In this document: one piece after another, positions 1 to 8,753 of the stretch
Layout: each line of letters begins with the position of its first letter
Numbering within the stretch: position 1 is the first letter of the stretch
NCBI GenBank assembly: GCA_024644945.1
Contig: JAHEGU010000022.1
Location: forward strand, 1-47,744
Reading direction: 5' to 3'
Length of the DNA: 47,744 bases
From: Gammaproteobacteria bacterium
GTDB lineage: Bacteria > Pseudomonadota > Gammaproteobacteria > Arenicellales > Poriferihabitantaceae
The notes under the pieces: generated by a model
Seen by the model: the letters and a program-made list of their open reading frames with translations, nothing else
The model's database searches: none
What the model was told of the DNA's origin: nothing
Program-made: the position numbers and the translations under genes

Positions 1-1965
1 GATTCCGAAGACAAACTACTTCTCTGCAATCGCCGATACCGGGAAGTCCTGTACCCCGACATGGAAGACACTGTGGCACCGGGCATGCGGTTTGAGACCA
101 TAATGCGCCAAGCAATTGCTGCCGGTTTAGTCAAAGATGCCGTAGGCAAGGAAGATGAGTGGCTGCAGCAACGCCTCAATCGCCATAATCATCCGGGTGA
201 TCCTCATATTCACCAGCGCGGAGATGGCAGCTGGATTCGTGTCGAGGAAAGAAAGACTGGCGACCATGGTACGGTGGCGGTATATACCGACATTACCGAT
301 CTCAAGCTCGCCGAACAAAAATTACGTCAGGCTCGCGACGATGCGGAGCGTGCGACAAAAGCAAAAAGTACTTTTCTCGCCACAATGAGTCACGAAATCC
401 GCACTCCAATGAACGGAGTGATTGGCATGAGCAATCTGCTGCTGAATACTGATCTGAACAAAGAGCAGAGAGACTACGGCCAAACCATTGCAGACAGTGC
501 CGAGGCGCTTCTCACGGTTATTAACGACGTGCTGGATTATTCTAAGATTGAAGCGGGCAAGTTCGATCTTGACCCCCATCCCATGGATTTGCGGGCTTGT
601 ATTGAAGGGTCTCTGGATCTCATCACGGCCAGCGCAGATGCCAAGCAGCTCGACCTGGCCTACCTGATCGAAACTGATACACCTGAAGGTATCCTGGCCG
701 ACAGCGCGCGCCTGCGCCAAGTCCTCCTGAATCTGCTGAACAATGCCGTCAAATTCACTGAAAAGGGTGAAATCGTGCTTAAGGTCGGATCCATAAATGT
801 GCCTGAAGAAACAGCCTCAGAAACGCAGTCAGATCAGGATCTCGCCGGATTGAAATTTTCAATTTCCGATACTGGTATCGGTATCCCCGAAGATAAGATC
901 CAGGGTCTGTTTCAATCTTTTACCCAGGTCGATGCTTCTACAACGAGGATTTACGGGGGTACTGGGCTCGGTCTTGCCATCAGCAAGAACCTTGTGGAGA
1001 TGATGGATGGGGAAATATGGGTTGAGAGCAAAGAAGCTGTCGGTACGACTTTTTACTTCACGATATTCGTACCCGTGGCAAAAATACGGCGCAAGGTCAG
1101 AATACATGAGGCTAAGCCGGACCTGAAAGGTAAGAAGCTACTGGTCGTGGATGATAACCAAACAAATGTCAGAATATTACAGGCTCATGCAGAAGAATGG
1201 TCTATGGATTCGGCGGCGACTCAGTCCCCTCTAGAGGCGCTGGAGTGGATCGAGTCTGGCAAACAGTTTGACGTCGCGATACTGGACTACAGTATGCCAT
1301 ATATGGACGGTATCGAGCTCGCATCCCGGATCAGGGCCTGTCCAACTGGACGCAAACTGCCCCTGGTCTTACTGAGTTCGCTTTCAACGTTAGCCGACGT
1401 CGATAAGGACCTGTTAAATCAGATTGCTTTTAGTGTGAAGCTGACTAAACCGATTAAGCCGTCACCGCTTCTGGATGTATTGATGGATATATTTGCCGAT
1501 CATCCTCAACATTACGAAAGAAAACCACAGCAAACAGAGAACGATTACGACGAACAGACCGCCAAAAGACTGCCACTAAGCATTCTGCTAGTGGATGACA
1601 ATAAGACCAACCAGAAACTCGCTGAAATTGTATTGAAACGACTAGGCTATCAACCATCTATCGCGTCAAACGGTCTGGAGGCAGTGAATATGCAAAAAGG
1701 AAATGGATATGACCTGATCCTGATGGATATTGAAATGCCTGAGATGGACGGAATCGATGCCACGCGCCAGATCCGAGAGCAGGACAACGGTACCGCTGGC
1801 ACCTATATCATTGCTATGACGGCCAACGCTATGCAAGGCGATCGCGAGCGATACCTGCAGGCGGGGATGGATGGCTACATCAGCAAGCCATTGCGCTTGG
1901 ATGACCTGATTAACGGGCTCGAATCTGCGTACCAGCAAATTACCGAGCATGGCCCCGCTCACTGA
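1..1965 (+). CDS. Hybrid sensor histidine kinase (PAS, HisKA, HATPase, two receivers), 5' end outside window
   Basis: The frame is open from the first base, so the gene begins upstream; the Met at 61 is internal. The first ~100 codons look like the end of a PAS domain followed by a short coiled coil. The dimerisation domain has the H-box with phosphoacceptor His131 (numbered from the first codon in the window), then N-box and G-boxes (DTGIGIP, GGTGLGLAIS) of the ATPase domain to about residue 365. Two receiver domains follow: one with VVDDN and phosphoacceptor Asp429 (LDYSMP), one with LVDDN and Asp576 (MDIEMP). No membrane segment is seen in the visible part. The domain order is that of BarA/ArcB-like kinases, but the HPt module is not fused: it is the next gene, 22 bases downstream. 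The kinase type is certain; the stimulus is unknown. Confidence 0.93.
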   Translation, partial: DSEDKLLLCNRRYREVLYPDMEDTVAPGMRFETIMRQAIAAGLVKDAVGKEDEWLQQRLNRHNHPGDPHIHQRGDGSWIRVEERKTGDHGTVAVYTDITDLKLAEQKLRQARDDAERATKAKSTFLATMSHEIRTPMNGVIGMSNLLLNTDLNKEQRDYGQTIADSAEALLTVINDVLDYSKIEAGKFDLDPHPMDLRACIEGSLDLITASADAKQLDLAYLIETDTPEGILADSARLRQVLLNLLNNAVKFTEKGEIVLKVGSINVPEETASETQSDQDLAGLKFSISDTGIGIPEDKIQGLFQSFTQVDASTTRIYGGTGLGLAISKNLVEMMDGEIWVESKEAVGTTFYFTIFVPVAKIRRKVRIHEAKPDLKGKKLLVVDDNQTNVRILQAHAEEWSMDSAATQSPLEALEWIESGKQFDVAILDYSMPYMDGIELASRIRACPTGRKLPLVLLSSLSTLADVDKDLLNQIAFSVKLTKPIKPSPLLDVLMDIFADHPQHYERKPQQTENDYDEQTAKRLPLSILLVDDNKTNQKLAEIVLKRLGYQPSIASNGLEAVNMQKGNGYDLILMDIEMPEMDGIDATRQIREQDNGTAGTYIIAMTANAMQGDRERYLQAGMDGYISKPLRLDDLINGLESAYQQITEHGPAH

Positions 1966-1987
1966 CAAATAAGATTCTGAATAATCC

Positions 1988-2341
1988 ATGACAAACATTG
2001 ACCAGGCATCGCTACAGAAACTACTGGAATTGATTGGAGGTGACAACGCTTCACTCGCCGAACTCATCGGTTCCTTTTTGACAGAAGGCCCCGCGCTAGT
2101 GACAACACTGGAACAGGCCGAAGCAGAAAACGACCTGGATACAATGCGCCGCGCAGCACACACCCTGAAGTCAAGCGCCCGGGACTTTGGCGCTCTGGAT
2201 CTTAGCGAATACTGCTCAACGCTTGAAGCGCAATGCAGAGCCTCCAATACCGTAGACTCCCTTGGACAGATATCCCGAATATCTCAGGAGTTCGATTCGA
2301 TCAGGATTGAACTGGAATCGTTTGTCTCTGGTCTGGACTAG
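1988..2341 (+). CDS. Stand-alone HPt phosphotransfer protein
   Basis: A 117-residue, all-helical protein with the HPt signature AAHTLKSSA; His58 is the predicted phosphorylated residue, and the following Lys and small residues fit the four-helix HPt fold. It lies 22 bases after the hybrid kinase on the same strand, so the two are almost certainly cotranscribed. It should carry phosphate from a receiver of the kinase to a receiver on another protein. No DNA-binding response regulator lies beside it; the nearest other receiver is on the cyclase encoded convergently at 2403-3473. That makes the cyclase an attractive, unproven partner. The end of this gene can base-pair with the pentanucleotide repeat just downstream. 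Confidence 0.9.
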   Translation: MTNIDQASLQKLLELIGGDNASLAELIGSFLTEGPALVTTLEQAEAENDLDTMRRAAHTLKSSARDFGALDLSEYCSTLEAQCRASNTVDSLGQISRISQEFDSIRIELESFVSGLD

Positions 2342-2400
2342 CGTGATTGATTCTACGAGTTCTTTTCCCAGACCAGACCAGACCAGACCAGACCAGACCA
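2327..2400. repeat. Pentanucleotide tandem repeat (GACCA)6 with complementary upstream arm
   Basis: Six exact copies of GACCA occupy 2371-2400, and the period extends back to 2368. The last codons of the HPt gene contain TCTGGTCTGG (2327-2336), which is the exact reverse complement of CCAGACCAGA within the repeat (2368-2377), so a 10-bp stem with a 31-base loop can form. The tract sits between two convergent genes, three bases from the stop codon of the cyclase. It may act as a bidirectional terminator whose pairing register can slide. Its length could vary by replication slippage. Confidence 0.85.
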
Positions 2401-2402
2401 AA

Positions 2403-3473
2403 TTACACCACCAGCTCATTGATCTGAACGGCAGATCGTTTACCCCGTATTTGCGTCTCCCCAAGAGATGAAAATTTGTAATTGCCTTTGAGGCGCTCGA
2501 CGGTAGTACCGGAAACCAGCCCCAACGTTCCATGCTCCTTGTTCAATTGTTCCAGGCGTGCGGCAACGTTGACTGCATCGCCATGTACCGTGTAATTGAT
2601 ACGGGCACCGGACCCGATATTCCCGGCAATGACTTCTCCAGTATTGATCCCGACCCTTGTTCTAAGGCGCGTGCCTGCAAACGTTTGGGTCTGACAAATC
2701 CGTAAAATTTCCTGGGCCACTTGCACCGCATTATCCGCATGATTTTGATCGGTCACTGGAACATTAAAAGTGACCAGCATCGCGTCTCCCTGAAACTGAT
2801 TGATCACGCCGCCAAAGTGGTTGATAGGTTCTATGATCGCAGGAAAATATTCGTTGAGCATTGTAAATGCTTGTTCTGTGGATATATTTTCCACGATACC
2901 GGTAAATCCCTCAATGTCCGTAAAAAGAATTGTCGCTTCGGTGCGTGTGGGTTTCAGTCCGCCAGTTTCGACGATGGTTTTAACTATACTTTCGGGTACA
3001 TATTTTCCAAAAATATCTTGTATAAAATTAAGTTGGCTGACTACTGAATCCCGCAGTCTTTTCTTTTCCAGAGATGCATTGACCCTGGCTTCCAGCAACA
3101 CCGGATCAAAATCTTTAGGCAAGTAATCCTCTGCGCCCCTTTCAATGCAAGAGACCACACTTTCCATCTCATCTACGGCGGAGATAACTATAACGGGAAT
3201 ATCACGCAACGCAACATCGCTCTGCATGTGCAAAAGAACGGTCGTTCCGTCCATTTGCGGCATCAGAATATCGAGCAGCACAAGGTCTATATCCTGCGAA
3301 CGAAGCAATTCGAGCGCTTGAATCCCATCCTCCGCGAGCTCAACCTGATGTCCCAACTGGAAAACCGCCATAGACAGCTTCATACGATTAGTCGCATGAT
3401 CGTCCACAATCAGAACTCTTGAGTTCGCGTTTCCTGGACTTTCCGTTTTTTCTAGAGCCATTTGAATGATCAT
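2403..3473 (-). CDS. Response regulator with class III adenylate/guanylate cyclase output domain
   Basis: The 356-residue protein has an N-terminal receiver (about 18-132) with acidic pair Asp24/Asp25, phosphoacceptor Asp68 (LLDILMP) and Lys120. A helical linker (about 133-175) leads to a class III nucleotidyl cyclase domain (about 178-345). Metal-binding aspartates are Asp186 (FTDIEGFT) and Asp230 (FQGDAM); transition-state residues Asn302 and Arg306 are present (VNVAARLE). The two purine-selecting positions, normally Lys and Asp in adenylate cyclases, appear to be Gln226 and Asn293, so ATP versus GTP preference is open. It is soluble. It follows the BLUF gene on the same strand after a 62-base gap, so both may share a transcript. 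An internal Met at residue 5 is an alternative start; neither start has a strong ribosome binding site. Confidence 0.92.
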   Translation of the reverse strand: MIIQMALEKTESPGNANSRVLIVDDHATNRMKLSMAVFQLGHQVELAEDGIQALELLRSQDIDLVLLDILMPQMDGTTVLLHMQSDVALRDIPVIVISAVDEMESVVSCIERGAEDYLPKDFDPVLLEARVNASLEKKRLRDSVVSQLNFIQDIFGKYVPESIVKTIVETGGLKPTRTEATILFTDIEGFTGIVENISTEQAFTMLNEYFPAIIEPINHFGGVINQFQGDAMLVTFNVPVTDQNHADNAVQVAQEILRICQTQTFAGTRLRTRVGINTGEVIAGNIGSGARINYTVHGDAVNVAARLEQLNKEHGTLGLVSGTTVERLKGNYKFSSLGETQIRGKRSAVQINELVV

Positions 3474-3535
3474 GGATACTGATAGGTTTACAAGCCAACA
3501 GTAACCGTATCGGCAGTTTTTAACAACTTAAAGCT

Positions 3536-3973
3536 TCATATTCGGGAGGTTTTCCAAAAAGCTTCAAATAAAATTCGCATACGCTGTGAAATAGCGTCGA
3601 GCCGATCTTGCCCGAGATCTTTGTTTTCCAAAAGATCGTTAAAACCTTCAATATCCATTAACGACTTAGATTCGATACGTTGAAAACCCATGCTCCAGTC
3701 TGCGAAATCCCGCGATTCTGAATATTCGCTCACTAATCTGATGATACCTGTATGACGCGGGTCTCTTGAAATGGATTCGTAGGTACTCTCGACGAGTTCC
3801 TTGTCACCTTCGAGCAGCTGCACAATACTCCCATCTGCGAACAGTAAAAGGCCAGTGATATCATTTTTCTTATTATTTATTCTTGCTTGATCCATGATCT
3901 CAAGCAAATCGGCTTCATCGACGTTTCTGCTCGCCGAGCTGACGTACAACAATTGATAGACATCGTTTGTCAT
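3536..3973 (-). CDS. Short BLUF-domain blue-light photoreceptor
   Basis: A 145-residue protein whose first ~95 residues are a BLUF domain, which binds FAD non-covalently and senses blue light. The flavin-network residues are visible: Tyr10 in LLYVSSAS, Asn34 in the ARINN segment and Gln52 in IVQLLEG; the ITGLLLFADG strand-turn is also typical. About 45 helical residues follow and there is no fused output domain, so it must work through a partner, as PixD and PapB do. The next gene on the strand is a receiver-cyclase. The ATG at 3971-3973 has a good ribosome binding site (AGAGGT). A light-controlled cyclase pair is an inference from gene order. Confidence 0.93.
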   Translation of the reverse strand: MTNDVYQLLYVSSASRNVDEADLLEIMDQARINNKKNDITGLLLFADGSIVQLLEGDKELVESTYESISRDPRHTGIIRLVSEYSESRDFADWSMGFQRIESKSLMDIEGFNDLLENKDLGQDRLDAISQRMRILFEAFWKTSRI

Positions 3974-4225
3974 TGGATTCGCTTACCTCTAATGTATCCT
4001 CCCATTACAGTTATTTATTGAGCTTGAACATATCAGAATAATTCTACTTCTATCGTTTTTGTCCTTAGATTATGATCGGACAGTCAACAACGCATCGGGC
4101 TAGGATCGCTTAAGTTGAAGTTGTGGAGATCTCAGACAACTGAGTTCATCGACCATAATGGTCATTATCGCAGATCAGCCGGTTATATTTGGCAGTGTTT
4201 TTATAGTCATGCGCGCGGGTCCGGT

Positions 4226-5221
4226 TTAAGGCCACTTCAGCGGGTGCTCATCCATTAATGCGGATTGTTCACGTAGGTCGAGGATTTGTTGCTCCCAGTA
4301 TTTTGTCGTATTAAACCAGGGAAACGCGATTGGAAAGGCCGGGTCTTCCCAGCGTGACGCGAGCCACCCGGCATGATGGATCATCCTTAAAGTCCGCAGC
4401 GCCTCGACCAGGTGGAGTTCAATCGGATCAAACTCATAAAACTGGGTATATCCTGTGAGAAGGTTCTCCAAGCGCGCAGTCATATAAGTGCGATCACCTG
4501 AGAGAAACATCCATAGATCCTGAATAGGCGGTCCCATACGTGCGTCATCAAAATCTACGATATGCGGTCCTGCATCAGTCCAAAGCACATTGCCTTGATG
4601 CAGATCGCCATGCAGTCGTATAGCTCTGACCCTCCCGGCTCGCCGATAACATGAATCAATTTGTTGTGACAGCATTTCAATCAGACTTGACCATGCCTCC
4701 ACAAGGTGCGCCGGGATAAATCCGTTATCAAGTACAAATCGACTGGGTTCGTCAACGAAGTTATGGATATTTATTTCCGGTCGGTAGTTATAGCTGTCGC
4801 TAGCGCCCATCGCATGAATTCGAGCTATGAATCGACCCATGATCTCAAGATGCTTCGGATTATCTAACTCCGGCGCTCTACCTCCTCGGCATGGATAAAT
4901 AGTAAAGCGAAAAGGATCAGCACGATGAAGCGTGTCGCCTGATTGATCGGTAAGCGGCGCCACTACCGGCAGCTCATTCTCAGCCAGAAGCTGAGTAAAC
5001 TGATGCTCCTCAAGAATCGCTTCATCCGCCCATCGTTGCGGCCGGTAAAACTTAACCACAACCGGCGGTCCATCCTCTACACCTACTTGATAAACCCTAT
5101 TTTCATAGCTATTCAAAGCGAGGAACCGACCATCGCACGCGATGCCATGCTGTTCAACCGCATCCAGCATTTGTTCGGGCGTGAGATTTTGAAACGCCAG
5201 CACCGGATCATTCAACGGCAT
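4226..5221 (-). CDS. srkA: Stress response serine/threonine protein kinase SrkA (YihE family)
   Basis: A 331-residue cytoplasmic kinase of the APH/choline-kinase-like fold. Seen are the ATP-binding Lys57 (VVVKFYRP), the catalytic loop HGDLHQGN (Asp206, Asn211) and the metal-binding Asp223 in VDFDDARMG. The MGPPIQDLWMFLSG segment is typical of SrkA/YihE, which in E. coli phosphorylates proteins and protects against stress-induced death. The length matches the family (328 in E. coli). The start codon is one base after the stop of rapA on the same strand, so translation is probably coupled. That pairing is not the E. coli arrangement. No clear terminator follows it; a short palindrome lies at 4151-4163. 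Confidence 0.9.
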   Translation of the reverse strand: MPLNDPVLAFQNLTPEQMLDAVEQHGIACDGRFLALNSYENRVYQVGVEDGPPVVVKFYRPQRWADEAILEEHQFTQLLAENELPVVAPLTDQSGDTLHRADPFRFTIYPCRGGRAPELDNPKHLEIMGRFIARIHAMGASDSYNYRPEINIHNFVDEPSRFVLDNGFIPAHLVEAWSSLIEMLSQQIDSCYRRAGRVRAIRLHGDLHQGNVLWTDAGPHIVDFDDARMGPPIQDLWMFLSGDRTYMTARLENLLTGYTQFYEFDPIELHLVEALRTLRMIHHAGWLASRWEDPAFPIAFPWFNTTKYWEQQILDLREQSALMDEHPLKWP

Positions 5222-5222
5222 A

Positions 5223-8141
5223 TCAAGTGCCGATTATTACTCTTAAAGCATCGAGTCTTACTTTTGATTGCTCCAGTCGTGAGGTGACGGCATGCAACTG
5301 GTCACGCAGAAATTCTATTTCCTCCTCCCGTACATTGGGATTAACGTCGATAAGCGCCTCCAAACGATGGATTTCTTCCTCAAGTGTTTCGCGCGATCTC
5401 GAAACCGCTCCCGAGAGAATCTCTGGAGCCAATCGATTTGCGAGCTTCTCACTGGCCGCCACCATCTTACGTAAGAGCACATCACGAGCAGCAACTATCT
5501 TGCGCGCCATGTCCGGTCGCAGTTTTTCCGCAGGTTTGTCGATAGTACTGTAACTAGACAGGTGATCGAGCCGCTTCCCGGTCTGATCTATGAATACCCG
5601 AATTGTAGTTGGGGGCAGGTAACGTCCACTATGTAAAGACTCAGTGGATGCGGATTCTAATATAAAGACAGATTCAAGCATTATGGTCCCTCGCGTCACC
5701 CCATCAATCGGAACTGCAATCACCGAAGTATTGCCAAGCTCACCCGCCTGCACCAGATCCATAGCCCCGATTACCAGCGGGTGATCCCAACTGAGATAAG
5801 TGACATCCTCATAACTTAGCGCGATGTCACGGCAATAGGTGACAGTCAGGCCATCCTCGGGAAGTTGAGGAAAGGGTACTGCGAGATGGGCTCCAGCGTT
5901 GATCGCATAACAACCTTCTGAATGGATCTCGTGTTCAATCCCAAAACAATCAAAAACAGTCTCCATGTAATTCTGCAGCGTAGATGACTGGTCATGCTCC
6001 ATAGCCAGTGCACGCAACCGCTCCGCTATCAACGGCCTGCAGGAGTTGTACTCCAGCAATCGATCGCGCCCTTGTCTCAGCGCATACGTCAATTCACGGT
6101 AGTGTTCAGCGCTTTCTTCAATCAGTAAACGATAATCTCGTTCTGGAAAATGTAAGGCTTCGGTCACTGCATCCTGAACTCGGGCGAATACCGCATGCCC
6201 TACCGGGCAGGTACTTGAGAACGCGTTAAGTCCTTCTTGGTACCATCGATACATTATTTCCTGGGCAGTGTTTTGGATGTATAGCACATGAACGTGAATC
6301 GTTTCTGTTTGACCAATCCGATCCAAGCGACCGATCCTTTGCTCGAGCAGATCTGGATTGAGCGGCAGATCGAAAAGTACGAGATGATGAGAGAATTGAA
6401 AGTTGCGCCCTTCACTACCAATTTCGGAACAGATCAATACCTGGGAACCTGAAATTTGATCAGCAAAGTAGGCTGCGGCACGATCTCTTTCTATCAGCGA
6501 CATACCTTCATGGAATACGGCCGCGTTTATTCCCTTTGTGGCTCTGAACCATTCCGCCAGATCTAAAGCAGTATCGGCGCTAGCCGCAATCACCAATATC
6601 TTTTGTCTGCGATTTAATTGCAGTACTTCTGCCAGCGCTTGCACCCGAGGATCCACTGCGGTCCATTCTGGCCCGTCAGAAATAACCTGGTAGAGTAATT
6701 CAGGACAAAGCAATAGTTGCATTTCAGACAACTGCGATCCTGCAATTTCTGTAAAGGCCTGGGCATACTGCTGTGGCAATTGCAACGGATAGTCGTGCAC
6801 GATCCTTTGGGGAAATCCTTTGACCACTGCACGGGTGTTCCTAAACAAAACTCTGCCAGTTCCATGCCTATCCACAAGGCTATCCACCAGTCGATCGACT
6901 GCGGCCTGTTTCTCGCTCGGCGCTTCATTCGGGTTTTTAAGAACTGAGATCAATGACGCAGACTGCTCACCGAGCTTGCCTCCGATCACCTCAAGGTTGG
7001 AATCGGTAATTGGCGTGGCGTCATCGAGTAGTGCTTCCACTGCTTTAGCCACCGGCTCATACTCCGCCTCCTCTTCCATGAAGCTTTGAAAATCAGGAAA
7101 CCGCTCTGGGTCCAGAAGACGTAACCGGGCGAAATGGCTTGATTTCCCTAGCTGTTCGGGTGTCGCGGTTAAAAGTAAAATACCCTTAATCTTTGACGCC
7201 AGTTGTTCAATCAACTGATATTCAAACCCTGGTTGTTGCTCCGACCATTCGAGGTGATGGGCCTCGTCTACCACCAGCAAATCCCAACTGCCGTCCCTGC
7301 AAAGCTTGTAGTAATCCGGGCGAGAACAAAGAAATTCTAAACTGCAAAGGACCAGTTGTTCAGTGTGAAACGGATTGACTACCTCTGTTTGTGCAGTGCT
7401 GCCCGGTTCATCCCCCTCCTCTTGCGCAGTCAATGCTTCCATTCTATCGGCGTCAAAAATTCGAAACCGCAAATTGAACCGCCGCAGCATCTCAACTAAC
7501 CATTGGTGCACTAGAGATTCGGGCACTACGATCAAGACCCGCTGCGCTCGCTCAGTAACCAGCTGATGGTGAATAATCATGCCGGCTTCGATTGTCTTGC
7601 CAAGGCCAACCTCGTCAGCCAGTAAAACCCTGGGGGCGTAACGATTAGCCACCTCATTGGCGATATACAACTGGTGGGGTATCAATCCGATCCTGCTTCC
7701 GGTAAGCCCGCGAAGCGGATCCTGCTCTGATAACGACTTTAGCAGCTGGGTTTTATACCGCAGCTCAAACCATGTATCCCTGTCAATTTGTCCATTAAAC
7801 AAGCGCTCTGTGGGTCGGTTGAGTTGGATAAAATTATTCAACGCGCTTTCCTTCACCTCATGGGCTACTCCTGCATCGTCCTGGGCGACGTATGTCAGCA
7901 ATGCGTCCTGCTCCCTGACATCCGTCACCTCAAGGACTTTCTCTTCCTGAGTCAAAATGTGATCTCCAGGCGCAAATCGAACCCGCGTAAGCGGCACCGA
8001 TTCTTTGGCATAGACGAATGATTCGCCCACAGCCATAAAGATAATCGTCACAGTCCGGAAATCGGTACTGACAACAGTACCCAATCCCATCTGTAACTGC
8101 GCGTCATTAATCCAGCGCTGTCCAGGGATGAAATCGGCCAT
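5223..8141 (-). CDS. rapA: RNA polymerase-associated SWI2/SNF2 ATPase RapA
   Basis: The 972-residue protein matches RapA/HepA in length (968 in E. coli) and layout. The N-terminal Tudor-like part starts FIPGQRWI and runs to about residue 110. The first helicase lobe has Walker A ADEVGLGKT (Lys182) and a DEAHH box near residue 295. The second lobe has CSEIGSEGRNFQF and the arginine-finger motif RIGRLDRIGQ. A RapA-specific C-terminal region follows, with a predicted coiled coil near the end. RapA binds RNA polymerase and recycles it after termination, using ATP. It is divergent from the sprT-like gene across a 72-base gap that must hold both promoters. Confidence 0.95.
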   Translation of the reverse strand: MADFIPGQRWINDAQLQMGLGTVVSTDFRTVTIIFMAVGESFVYAKESVPLTRVRFAPGDHILTQEEKVLEVTDVREQDALLTYVAQDDAGVAHEVKESALNNFIQLNRPTERLFNGQIDRDTWFELRYKTQLLKSLSEQDPLRGLTGSRIGLIPHQLYIANEVANRYAPRVLLADEVGLGKTIEAGMIIHHQLVTERAQRVLIVVPESLVHQWLVEMLRRFNLRFRIFDADRMEALTAQEEGDEPGSTAQTEVVNPFHTEQLVLCSLEFLCSRPDYYKLCRDGSWDLLVVDEAHHLEWSEQQPGFEYQLIEQLASKIKGILLLTATPEQLGKSSHFARLRLLDPERFPDFQSFMEEEAEYEPVAKAVEALLDDATPITDSNLEVIGGKLGEQSASLISVLKNPNEAPSEKQAAVDRLVDSLVDRHGTGRVLFRNTRAVVKGFPQRIVHDYPLQLPQQYAQAFTEIAGSQLSEMQLLLCPELLYQVISDGPEWTAVDPRVQALAEVLQLNRRQKILVIAASADTALDLAEWFRATKGINAAVFHEGMSLIERDRAAAYFADQISGSQVLICSEIGSEGRNFQFSHHLVLFDLPLNPDLLEQRIGRLDRIGQTETIHVHVLYIQNTAQEIMYRWYQEGLNAFSSTCPVGHAVFARVQDAVTEALHFPERDYRLLIEESAEHYRELTYALRQGRDRLLEYNSCRPLIAERLRALAMEHDQSSTLQNYMETVFDCFGIEHEIHSEGCYAINAGAHLAVPFPQLPEDGLTVTYCRDIALSYEDVTYLSWDHPLVIGAMDLVQAGELGNTSVIAVPIDGVTRGTIMLESVFILESASTESLHSGRYLPPTTIRVFIDQTGKRLDHLSSYSTIDKPAEKLRPDMARKIVAARDVLLRKMVAASEKLANRLAPEILSGAVSRSRETLEEEIHRLEALIDVNPNVREEEIEFLRDQLHAVTSRLEQSKVRLDALRVIIGT

Positions 8142-8213
8142 TCGGCGAGAGAGTCCTATGGGTTACAATTAGAGGCTGCGTATTGTATTCGAAATCTGAT
8201 CGCTTTCAGCCAG

Positions 8214-8753
8214 ATGAACGCCCCTACTGTTGCTCCAATCGACAGTTCCCAGAAGACCAAGGTTATTGGCCGGACCAATAAATTGGTAGGAGAAGCTGTC
8301 ACCATGTTTGAGATACCATTGCGCCCTATTCTGGTGCGATTCGATCTCAGAGGCCGCAGCGCCGGCATGTTCCGGGTTCGAGACCTGGAGCCGGAAATTC
8401 GTTATAACCCATGGATTTTCGCCCAATTTTTCGAATCAAATATGGCACAAACCGTCCCTCATGAAGTTGCCCACTATGTGGTTTACCGCCTGTTTGGAAG
8501 GCATGGCGTCAAGCCCCACGGAAAAGAATGGCGAAAGGTGATGCAGGCCTTTGGTTGCTTGCCCAGAACGACTTGCGATTATGACCTGCGCGGTATTCCG
8601 GTGCGCCGGTTACGACGATATAACTATCGTTGCCAATGCAGCGAACATCAGGTTAGCAGCATTCGACATAACCGCATGGTCAAATATCATATTCAATATC
8701 TTTGTCGTGTCTGCGGTCAACCGCTTAAGCGCCAGCAACCGAGTAACCTTTGA
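8214..8753 (+). CDS. sprT: SprT-family zinc metalloprotease-like protein
   Basis: The 179-residue protein has an HExxH zinc site, His83-Glu84-x-x-His87 (PHEVAHY), followed by a segment with a likely third ligand (VKPHGKEW), as in SprT/Spartan proteins. At the C terminus is a zinc ribbon made of CQC near residue 140 and CRVCG near residue 170. E. coli SprT is 165 residues. The bacterial function is not well defined; eukaryotic relatives cleave DNA-protein crosslinks. The first ~30 residues are weakly typical, so a later start is possible. The stop codon overlaps the start of the GIY-YIG gene. Confidence 0.85.
   Translation: MNAPTVAPIDSSQKTKVIGRTNKLVGEAVTMFEIPLRPILVRFDLRGRSAGMFRVRDLEPEIRYNPWIFAQFFESNMAQTVPHEVAHYVVYRLFGRHGVKPHGKEWRKVMQAFGCLPRTTCDYDLRGIPVRRLRRYNYRCQCSEHQVSSIRHNRMVKYHIQYLCRVCGQPLKRQQPSNL

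Noticed and set aside
4151-4163. Palindrome GACCATAATGGTC in the gap after srkA
   Set aside because: It is short and AT-rich with no T-run or neighbouring repeat; not a supportable operator or terminator.
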